From NCBI GenBank assembly GCA_015232955.1, contig JADFYS010000010.1, forward strand, positions 1 to 17,061: 17,061 nt of DNA, in the 5' to 3' direction. This document shows positions 7,982-14,645 of this stretch, piece by piece; positions within the stretch are counted from its first letter, which is position 1, and every line of letters begins with the position of its first letter. The stretch is from Gammaproteobacteria bacterium. GTDB lineage: Bacteria; Pseudomonadota; Gammaproteobacteria; Thiohalomonadales; Thiohalomonadaceae. The position numbers and the translations under genes were made by a program. Below the pieces are notes generated by a model. It saw nothing but the letters and a program-made list of their open reading frames with translations. It was not told where the DNA came from and made no database searches.

Positions 7982-8010
7982 CCGGAACCGCTGTTTTTTG
8001 CTATTTTGGG
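7972..8010. repeat. 10-bp inverted repeat between hisZ and purA
   Basis: The arms CCCAAAATAG (7972-7981) and CTATTTTGGG (8001-8010) are perfectly complementary around a 19-nt loop that contains a T6 run. The left arm includes the hisZ stop codon. A T-run in the loop rather than after the stem makes a standard intrinsic terminator unlikely. It could be an mRNA processing or stability element or an operator controlling purA; the sequence does not decide. Confidence 0.45.
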
Positions 8011-8053
8011 GATAATTCCGATTAACGATACTGAACAGGTGCATTGAATAGCT

Positions 8054-9364
8054 ATGGGCAAAAATGTCGTGGTGGTAGGTACCCAATGGGGTGATGAGGG
8101 CAAAGGGAAGGTGGTTGACCTGCTCACAGAGGAGGCCGCTGCCGTGGTTCGCTTTCAGGGAGGCCATAATGCCGGTCACACCTTGGTGATCGATGGTAAA
8201 ACCACAGTCCTTCATCTCATCCCCTCCGGCATCCTCCGCCCCGGAGTGAAGTGCCTCATTGGCAACGGTGTGGTTCTCGCCCCTGACGCTCTGCTCGAAG
8301 AGCTGGCGATGTTGGAGAAGAGCGGAATAGCGACCGACAATCGTCTGCTCATTAGCGAAGCGACCACACTGATACTTCCCTACCATGTCGCACTCGATCA
8401 GGCGCGGGAACGGGCACGGGGCAACCAGGCAATCGGCACCACCGGGAGGGGAATCGGACCGGCGTATGAGGACAAGATCTCTCGTCGCGGGCTGAAGGTG
8501 GGGGATCTTCTCGATCGCGATCGCTTTGCCAGCCGTCTGCGTGAAGTGATGACCTATCACAACTTCTCACTGCAGCAGCTCTATGGCGGAGAGGCGCTGG
8601 ATGTAGATCAGGTGCTGGAAGAGACGATGGTGATGGCGGAGCAGATCCGTCCGATGATTGGCGATGTCACGGCCGAACTCCACCGTATTCGCGCTGAGGG
8701 CGGTAACATTATGTTTGAAGGTGCACAGGGGACTCTGCTGGATATTGATCACGGAACCTACCCCTATGTCACCTCCTCTAACCCCACTGCCGGTGGTGCC
8801 GCTACCGGTACCGGTGTTGGGCCGCGCGATCTCGACTATATCCTTGGCATTACCAAGGCGTACACCACCCGTGTCGGGGCAGGCCCCTTCCCGACCGAGC
8901 TATACGATGGCAAAGAGAAAGATGATCCCATCGGTAAGATACTCGGAACCCGCGGCCATGAGTTCGGTGCGACCACCGGTCGTCTTCGCCGCTGTGGCTG
9001 GCTCGATGCGGTCTCACTTAAACGCTCTGCAGAGATCAATAGCTTAAGCGGGATCTGTCTCACCAAAATGGATGTCCTCGATGGTCTGGAGACGATTAAG
9101 ATCGCCGTCCGATACCGCTCTGGAACTATAAGCGTTGAGACCCCTCCCATTGGTGCCGACGCCTATGAGAAGTGCGAAGCGGAATATATCGAACTCCCGG
9201 GGTGGAGCGAGAGCACCGTCGGTGCCAAGACGCTGGCAGAACTGCCGCAAAATGCCCGCAACTACATAGAGAAGATCGAATCACTGATAGGGGTACCCAT
9301 CGCTATTGTCTCCACCGGACCGGATCGCGATCACACCATTATCCGCCACAACCCTTACCACTGA
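8054..9364 (+). CDS. purA: Adenylosuccinate synthetase
   Basis: This 436-residue enzyme joins IMP and aspartate using GTP to form adenylosuccinate, the first committed step to AMP. The GTP-binding and catalytic N-terminus reads GTQWGDEGKGK, with catalytic D14 and H42 in place; GTTGRGIGPAYEDK (IMP-binding region) and SSNPTAGGAATGTGVGP follow, and the C-terminus ends with STGPDRDHTI. The length is normal for the family. The start is fixed by the conserved opening MGKNVVVVGTQWGDEG. No good ribosome binding site lies close to it; an AGG lies about 15 nt upstream. It follows hisZ after 72 nt that contain an inverted repeat, so it may be read through from the hfl operon or have its own promoter. 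Confidence 0.98.
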   Translation: MGKNVVVVGTQWGDEGKGKVVDLLTEEAAAVVRFQGGHNAGHTLVIDGKTTVLHLIPSGILRPGVKCLIGNGVVLAPDALLEELAMLEKSGIATDNRLLISEATTLILPYHVALDQARERARGNQAIGTTGRGIGPAYEDKISRRGLKVGDLLDRDRFASRLREVMTYHNFSLQQLYGGEALDVDQVLEETMVMAEQIRPMIGDVTAELHRIRAEGGNIMFEGAQGTLLDIDHGTYPYVTSSNPTAGGAATGTGVGPRDLDYILGITKAYTTRVGAGPFPTELYDGKEKDDPIGKILGTRGHEFGATTGRLRRCGWLDAVSLKRSAEINSLSGICLTKMDVLDGLETIKIAVRYRSGTISVETPPIGADAYEKCEAEYIELPGWSESTVGAKTLAELPQNARNYIEKIESLIGVPIAIVSTGPDRDHTIIRHNPYH

Positions 9365-9402
9365 ACGGATCAGCGCTAGCGTGAACCTCCGCAATTCACA
9401 CC

Positions 9403-9431
9403 TTGTCGATCCCCCCCCTGTTATTTGCAAT
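9403..9431 (+). promoter_or_regulatory. Possible promoter for the pdh operon
   Basis: TTGTCG (9403-9408) and TGCAAT (9426-9431) are spaced by 17 nt; each matches the sigma70 consensus at 4 of 6 positions. It would start transcription about 15 nt before pdhA, leaving a very short leader with the AAGAGAG ribosome binding site. The match is modest. Confidence 0.25.
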
Positions 9432-9451
9432 AAGACCATGAAGAGAGTGCC

Positions 9452-10447
9452 ATGAATACAGCCGATAAGAAACGCCTCCTGCACGAGATGCTCTATGCAC
9501 GCCGCTATGAAGAACGCTGCTATGAAGCCTATGTCGAACGGAAGATAGGGGGGTTTCTCCACCTCTATCCGGGGCAGGAGGCGTGTGCCCATGGGGTCAT
9601 AGAGGCGGCACGACCAGGACATGATTATGTGATTACCGGCTATCGTGACCATGTCCACGCCATCAAATGTGGTGCTGATCCCAAGCGGGTGATGGCAGAG
9701 CTGTTTGCCAAAGAGAGCGGCTGCTGTAAGGGGCGGGGGGGATCGATGCACATTTTCGATGTCGAGCACCGCTTTATGGGGGGATACGCCTTGGTGGGAG
9801 GGCCGTTTCCCCTCGCAGCGGGAATCGCCAAAGGGATACAACTCAAGGGTGGCGATGAGATCTCCATCTGTTTTCTTGGGGATGCGGCGAACAATCAGGG
9901 AACCTTTCACGAATCACTCAACATGGCCTCTGTCTGGAAGCTCCCGGTGCTCTATGTGACCGAGAACAACCTCTACGGCATCGGTACCAGTATCGATCGC
10001 TCCACAGCCGTTCGTGATCAACACAAACGGGTCGAGGCCTACAACATCCCCTCGGCGCAGGCCGACGGCCAGGATATTGAAAAGGTCTACGCCGCTGCAG
10101 TTACCGCGGTAGAGCATGTTCGCTCCGGTAAAGGTCCCTACCTGCTGGAGTTGATGACCTACCGTTACCGCGGCCACTCCATGTCCGATCACACCCCCTC
10201 CTACCGCACCAAAGAGGAGGAGAAGGAGTGGGGTAGACGCGATCCCATCATTATTATCAAGGATCGGCTGCTGGCAGCGGGCGAACTGAGCGAAGAGGAG
10301 TACCAGAAAATGGATCAGGGGATCATGGCGGAGATCGAAAACGATGTGATTGCCTATAGCGAGGCGGCACCGGAACCGGATGTGGCGGAGCTGGAGCGGT
10401 ATGTTCTGGCAGAGAACGATCCCTGGGTCAAAGGGGGGGCAGCGTAA
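9452..10447 (+). CDS. pdhA: Pyruvate dehydrogenase E1 component, alpha subunit
   Basis: This 331-residue protein is the thiamine diphosphate-binding alpha subunit of a heterotetrameric (alpha2beta2) E1. Visible family marks are GFLHLYPGQEA (33-43), ITGYRDHVHA, GRGGSMHIFD (95-103), GGYALVGGPFPLAAG, the ThDP motif starting GDAANNQGTFHESLNMA at 143 and closing with ENN near 171-173, and the loop RYRGHSMSDHTPSYRT with S243 and S245. It decarboxylates pyruvate and passes the acetyl group to lipoyl-E2. The third residue of the ThDP motif is Ala (GDA) where most relatives have Gly (GDG). A 2-oxo-acid other than pyruvate (branched-chain or acetoin) is possible in principle, but the sequence reads closest to PDH. 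It is joined to pdhB by TAATG, a 1-bp overlap. Confidence 0.93.
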   Translation: MNTADKKRLLHEMLYARRYEERCYEAYVERKIGGFLHLYPGQEACAHGVIEAARPGHDYVITGYRDHVHAIKCGADPKRVMAELFAKESGCCKGRGGSMHIFDVEHRFMGGYALVGGPFPLAAGIAKGIQLKGGDEISICFLGDAANNQGTFHESLNMASVWKLPVLYVTENNLYGIGTSIDRSTAVRDQHKRVEAYNIPSAQADGQDIEKVYAAAVTAVEHVRSGKGPYLLELMTYRYRGHSMSDHTPSYRTKEEEKEWGRRDPIIIIKDRLLAAGELSEEEYQKMDQGIMAEIENDVIAYSEAAPEPDVAELERYVLAENDPWVKGGAA

Positions 10448-11424
10448 TGGCAACATTGATGTATTGGGAGGCGATTCGTCGTGCCCACGATGAAGAGATG
10501 AGCCGCGATCCACTGGTGATCTGTATGGGAGAGGATATCGGCGTCGTTGGTGGAACCTATAACGCCACCAAAGGGCTGCTCGACAAATATGGCCCAGAGC
10601 GGGTGATCGACACCCCGATCTCAGAGAACAGCTACACCGGAATCGGCATCGGCGCCTCCTTTATCGGGGTTCGGCCCATCATCGAGATCATGTCGGTCAA
10701 CTTCGCCTGGCTGGCGATGGACCAGATCTTTAACTCCGCTGCCAAGGTGCGCTATATGTCGGGTGGGCAGCTAGAGGCCCCGGTGGTGATTCGCTCCCCC
10801 GGTGGCACCGCCCACCAACTTGGAGCACAGCACTCGGCACGGATGGAGAAGGTCTTTATGGGCGTCGCCGGACTGCGGGTGGTGACCCCCTCATCCCCAA
10901 AACAGGCGTATGGGCTGTTGAAGTCGGCAGTACGCTGTAACGATCCGGTCTATATCAACGAACATGAGTTGATGTACAACCTCAAAGGAGAGGTGCCGGA
11001 TGAAGAGTATTTCCACCCCTTGGAGGGATCGGAAGTGGTTCGCTCCGGACGCGATGTCACCCTCTTCGGCTACAACATCTCTGTCCACTGGTGTCTGCAA
11101 GCGGCAGAAGAGTTGGCGAAGAAGGGGATCGAGTGTGAAGTGGTCGATCTCTTTGCCCTCTCACCCCTCGACCGCGCCGGGATCAGAGCCTCGGTAAGCA
11201 AGACCCATAAAGCGATCATTGTTGAAGAGGCAGAGCCGGCGGTCGGTGTCGGTGCCGAAGTGATGGCGATCATCAATGAAGAGTGCTTCTTCGAGCTGGA
11301 TGCAGCACCGGTGCGGGTTTCAGCGGTCAATGTCCCCACCCCCTTCAACCACAACCTGGAGAAGGCCTCAATCCCCAACCCGCGCAGTGTGGTTGCGGCG
11401 ACACTGACGCTGCTTGGCAGATAA
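10447..11424 (+). CDS. pdhB: Pyruvate dehydrogenase E1 component, beta subunit
   Basis: This 325-residue protein is the beta subunit of the alpha2beta2 E1. It has the transketolase-like pyrimidine-binding domain at about 1-180, with VICMGEDIGVVGGTYNATKGL and a DTPISENSYTGIGIGA stretch containing the conserved Glu that activates thiamine diphosphate, then RSPGGTAHQLGAQHS. The C-terminal domain (about 195-325) includes CEVVDLFALSPLD and NVPTPFNHNLE. It works with PdhA and the downstream E2-E3 fusion. The start ATG overlaps the pdhA stop by one base, so expression is coupled. The length is normal for the family. Confidence 0.95.
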   Translation: MATLMYWEAIRRAHDEEMSRDPLVICMGEDIGVVGGTYNATKGLLDKYGPERVIDTPISENSYTGIGIGASFIGVRPIIEIMSVNFAWLAMDQIFNSAAKVRYMSGGQLEAPVVIRSPGGTAHQLGAQHSARMEKVFMGVAGLRVVTPSSPKQAYGLLKSAVRCNDPVYINEHELMYNLKGEVPDEEYFHPLEGSEVVRSGRDVTLFGYNISVHWCLQAAEELAKKGIECEVVDLFALSPLDRAGIRASVSKTHKAIIVEEAEPAVGVGAEVMAIINEECFFELDAAPVRVSAVNVPTPFNHNLEKASIPNPRSVVAATLTLLGR

Positions 11425-11462
11425 CCACCGCACCTCCCCCTTTTCCGACAACTGCAACCTGA

Positions 11463-11510
11463 CCTCCCGCTCAAAACACTCCGCCCCTGGCTGGCGGAGA
11501 GCGGGGGAGG
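11463..11510 (+). promoter_or_regulatory. Stable RNA hairpin between pdhB and the E2-E3 gene
   Basis: An inner perfect 7-bp stem CTCCGCC/GGCGGAG (11479-11485 with 11493-11499, 7-nt loop) sits within an outer stem CCTCCCGCT (11463-11471) against AGCGGGGGAGG (11500-11510), with a 2-nt G bulge and a 7-nt side loop. The right-hand GGGGGAGG (11503-11510) is also exactly complementary to CCTCCCCC at 11433-11440, so two exclusive folds are possible. No T-run follows, so it is more likely a processing, stability or attenuation element than a terminator. Confidence 0.45.
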
Positions 11511-11540
11511 TTTCTGAAAATGATCAATTGAGAATATCTG

Positions 11541-14500
11541 ATGGCTGAACCGTATCTAATCAAAATGCCCCAACTTTCTGACACCATGAGCGAAGGTGTC
11601 GTCGTCAGTTGGGAGAAGGCAGTGGGCGACAAGGTGAACCGTGGTGATATCGTCGCCACGGTAGAGACCGACAAGGCGATTATGGATGTCGAGGTGTTTC
11701 GCGACGGCTATCTCTCCGGCCCCCTTGCCGCCATCGACTCCACTGTGGCGGTGGGGGAGGCGATCGCCTACCTCGTAGCGACCAAAGAAGAGGTGGGTGC
11801 AGAGGATCTCACCGTTCAAGAGCAACCGCTCCCCGTGGCATCGGAGAAGAGCAGAGCCGCTCTCCCTACCGGGGTGAGCCATGTGATCAAGATGCCGCAG
11901 CTCTCAGACACCATGAGTGAAGGGGTTGTGGTGAGCTGGGAGTCTTCCCCCGGGGCCGAGATCGCCCGCGGCGATATTGTCGCCCAGGTCGAGACCGACA
12001 AGGCGATTATGGATGTCGAGGTGTTTCGCGACGGCTATCTCTCCGGCCCGATTGCCGCGGTTGATTCGGTGGTTGCGGTGGGGGAGGCGATCGCCTACCT
12101 TGTGGATAATCCTGAAGATGTGATCAGGGATGAGGTGGCGATGACCGCTCAGTCAGCGCCAGATAACTCGTCCCAACCTCAGGCAACCGCGGCAACGCCA
12201 GAGGTCGCAACCGTGGTGACCACAGGAGAGGCGACACCGCTGCCTCGCCCTGAAAATAAGTACGCCACCCCCTATGCACGGAAGCTGGCGGCATCGCTCA
12301 ATGTGATCCTCAACAATGTACACGGCACCGGCCCTTCTGGTGAAGTGACTGCCGAAGATGTGCGCAAGGCGCAACCGGTCACGCGACCGACCGAGGTCAA
12401 ACAGCAGATCCCGGCGCATGTCATGCCGGAGATCCAGGTTCCTGGGCACGGTCGGGCGATGAATGCGATGGAGAAAGCGGTGAGCGCCTCCATGACCGCA
12501 TCACTCACCATGCCCACCTTTCATGTCTCCATCTCTGCCCAACCAGAGGCGCTGCTCAAGGCTTCAAAGCGCCTTGGGGTCTCGGTCACCGTCGCCATCG
12601 CCAAGGCGTGTGCGGTGGCGATGCAGAACCACCCTTCACTCAACTGGGCCTACCAGCCGGTAGACAAGCTGGTAGAGCGGAGCAAGATCGACATCGGTAT
12701 GGCAGTGACCGCCGAAGGGGGCGGGTTGGTGGTTCCGGTCCTGCGTGACTGTGATCGCCTCTCGGTGGAAGAGTTGAACAGCGGCTGGAAAGCGCTGGTG
12801 GATCGTGCCCGCAAGCGGCGTCTGGCACCGGAAGAGTACTCCAACCCCACCTTTATTGTCTCCAACATGGGGATGTTCGGGGTGAGTCACTTCGACGCCA
12901 TACCCACCCCGGGAACTGCAGCCATCCTCGCCATCTCAGCGACTACTGACAGTGGGATGCCCCTCACCATCACCGCAGATCACCGCGTTGTCAATGGCGC
13001 CGAAGTCGCTGCATTTCTCAACACCCTCAAAAAGACGATTGAGATGCCGGCACTCTGGATGGGGAATCTCGGTCCGGCGATCCCTGAAGGGGATTGGGAT
13101 TATGAAGTGGTGGTGATCGGTGGCGGGCCGGGGGGGGAAGATTGTGCGCGCGACCTCGCCAGCCACGGGATCAAGGTGGCGATGATCAACGACGCTCCGC
13201 TACCGGGGGGAGAGTGCCTCTGGCGCGGTTGTATCCCCTCCAAGGCGTGGCGAGCAGCGGCTGATCGCATCCGCGATCGCGCCTTTGATCCAACGATGGG
13301 GGTTCAGGGTACCGAATCGACCGGAGTCGATTGGCAGCAGCTGGAGAAGCATCGTCGTTCCATCCTCGAAGAGCGGGGAAAGATGGCACTTAACACCGAC
13401 AAAGGGGTGCGAATTGAAGTGATTCAAGGGTACGCCTGGTTTGAGTCGCAGCATCGTCTCTTTGTCGACACCTCCGGAAATCGCGAAGAGCTTCATCTCC
13501 GCCCCCGGTCGGGAGACGGATCGGCAGGAAGACACATCACCTTTGGTTGCGCAGTGATCGCCACTGGTGCACCGCCGTTTGTCCCCCCGGTCAGTGGCGC
13601 GCGTGAAGGTCTCACCACAGGCAGTGTCATCACCTCTGACACCGTCTGGAATCTGGAAGCGATACCGCAGCGGTTGGGCGTTGTCGGTGGTGGCGCCATT
13701 GGCATGGAGATGGCGCAGATCTTTCAGGACTTCGGGTGCGAAGTTCATCTTCTGGAACGGGCAGAGCAGGTGTTGGCAGAGGTGGAGCCGGAGATTGCAA
13801 AGCAGCTGATTGCCGCCCTGGAAGAGGATCCCAACCTCCATATCCACACCGCTGCCGAACTGCTCGCCATCTCGGGTGAAGTGGGTAGCGTCGAGATGAG
13901 ATGGCGAAGTGGTGAAGCGGAGCAGAGCTTCAACTGTGATCGCGTCCTCATCGCCACCGGAAAACGCCCCGACCTTGAAGGGTTACAACTGGGGAGAGCA
14001 GAGGTGGCCACACAAGATGGGGTCATTACCGTGGATAGCCGCTGTCGCACCTCCGTACCCCACATCTACGCCGTTGGTGATGTCATCGGTGGCCTGATGC
14101 TGGCACACACCGCCGGTCAGCAGGGGCGTGTCGCTGCAGCCACTATCCTCGGTGAAGAGATGCAGTACGATCAGAGTAGAGATTCTGGTGTCATCTTTAC
14201 CCGCCCAGAGGCTGGATTTGTCGGCCTCTCCCTCGCACAGGCAAAAGAGAACGGGATCGATGCGGTGGAGGTGAAAACGCCGCTCAGTATCGACGCCAAG
14301 GCGATGATCACCGGAGAGCGTCACGGGATGATTAAGCTGGTTGCCGACAAAAAGAGTCACAAAATTGTCGGCGTCCATCTCCTCGCGGATCACACCGACA
14401 CCCTGATAGGAGAGGCGGTGCTCATGGTCTCCGCTGCCCTGACCCTAGAACAGGTGGCCCACGCCATCCACCCCCACCCCACCCAGACCGAGATCTTCGG

Positions 14501-14549
14501 CGAACTGGCGCGGCGGCTATTATCGCGTCTCCGCCGCAGCAAAAAGTAA
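11541..14549 (+). CDS. Fused dihydrolipoamide acetyltransferase (E2)-dihydrolipoamide dehydrogenase (E3)
   Basis: This single 1002-residue frame contains a whole E2 and a whole E3. Domains in order: lipoyl domain 1 (about 4-80, lipoyl Lys45 in ETDKAIMD); lipoyl domain 2 (about 113-189, Lys154); an Ala/Pro/Thr-rich linker; a peripheral subunit-binding domain (about 241-276, YATPYARKLAASLNV); the acetyltransferase core (about 300-505) with H481 in DHRVVNG, where N485 replaces the usual Asp; a linker of only about 12 residues; then E3 from about 520 with FAD motif GGGPGG, redox pair C559-LWRG-C564, NAD motif GGGAIG, second FAD motif YAVGDV, and the catalytic pair H979/E984 in HPHPTQTE. It would transfer acetyl to CoA and reoxidise lipoamide with NAD. 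It follows pdhB after 116 nt containing an RNA hairpin. The fusion could be checked as a true join because no stop or frameshift separates the parts. Confidence 0.95.
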   Translation: MAEPYLIKMPQLSDTMSEGVVVSWEKAVGDKVNRGDIVATVETDKAIMDVEVFRDGYLSGPLAAIDSTVAVGEAIAYLVATKEEVGAEDLTVQEQPLPVASEKSRAALPTGVSHVIKMPQLSDTMSEGVVVSWESSPGAEIARGDIVAQVETDKAIMDVEVFRDGYLSGPIAAVDSVVAVGEAIAYLVDNPEDVIRDEVAMTAQSAPDNSSQPQATAATPEVATVVTTGEATPLPRPENKYATPYARKLAASLNVILNNVHGTGPSGEVTAEDVRKAQPVTRPTEVKQQIPAHVMPEIQVPGHGRAMNAMEKAVSASMTASLTMPTFHVSISAQPEALLKASKRLGVSVTVAIAKACAVAMQNHPSLNWAYQPVDKLVERSKIDIGMAVTAEGGGLVVPVLRDCDRLSVEELNSGWKALVDRARKRRLAPEEYSNPTFIVSNMGMFGVSHFDAIPTPGTAAILAISATTDSGMPLTITADHRVVNGAEVAAFLNTLKKTIEMPALWMGNLGPAIPEGDWDYEVVVIGGGPGGEDCARDLASHGIKVAMINDAPLPGGECLWRGCIPSKAWRAAADRIRDRAFDPTMGVQGTESTGVDWQQLEKHRRSILEERGKMALNTDKGVRIEVIQGYAWFESQHRLFVDTSGNREELHLRPRSGDGSAGRHITFGCAVIATGAPPFVPPVSGAREGLTTGSVITSDTVWNLEAIPQRLGVVGGGAIGMEMAQIFQDFGCEVHLLERAEQVLAEVEPEIAKQLIAALEEDPNLHIHTAAELLAISGEVGSVEMRWRSGEAEQSFNCDRVLIATGKRPDLEGLQLGRAEVATQDGVITVDSRCRTSVPHIYAVGDVIGGLMLAHTAGQQGRVAAATILGEEMQYDQSRDSGVIFTRPEAGFVGLSLAQAKENGIDAVEVKTPLSIDAKAMITGERHGMIKLVADKKSHKIVGVHLLADHTDTLIGEAVLMVSAALTLEQVAHAIHPHPTQTEIFGELARRLLSRLRRSKK

Positions 14550-14565
14550 AGTCACACCTCGTGAT

Positions 14566-14583
14566 CCCCCCTTGACAGGGGGG
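14566..14583. terminator. GC-rich hairpin between convergent genes
   Basis: C6 (14566-14571) and G6 (14578-14583) form a perfect 6-bp stem with the loop TTGACA, 16 nt after the E2-E3 stop. It lies between convergent genes, where a terminator is expected. No T-run follows on either strand, so any terminating role is uncertain. Confidence 0.35.
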
Positions 14584-14592
14584 CTATATGAT

Positions 14593-14624
14593 GAAATCCA
14601 CTGTTTCCAACTGTCTTGGGTATA
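14593..14624 (-). repeat. Half-copy of the fapA-flanking palindromic repeat
   Basis: Read on the minus strand this 32-nt stretch is TATACCCAAGACAGTTG followed by GAAACAGTGGATTTC. It matches 16943-16974 on the plus strand at 31 of 32 positions, so the two lie in inverted orientation on either side of fapA. The second palindrome arm present at 16974-16990 is missing here: the bases before 14593 do not match it. Confidence 0.75.
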
Positions 14625-14645
14625 CAGGTAGGAGAACAAGGGCAA

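Noticed and set aside
7847..8560. 237-codon minus-strand frame over hisZ end and purA start
   Set aside because: It covers the conserved purA N-terminus and crosses the hisZ-purA gap; composition is that of an antisense shadow.
9438..9455. Five-codon minicistron (ATG AAG AGA GTG CCA TGA) overlapping the pdhA start
   Set aside because: Its codons coincide with the pdhA ribosome binding site; with five codons chance is the simplest explanation.
13200..13847. 215-codon minus-strand frame inside the E3 part
   Set aside because: It is antisense to intact E3 motifs and has no recognisable domain.
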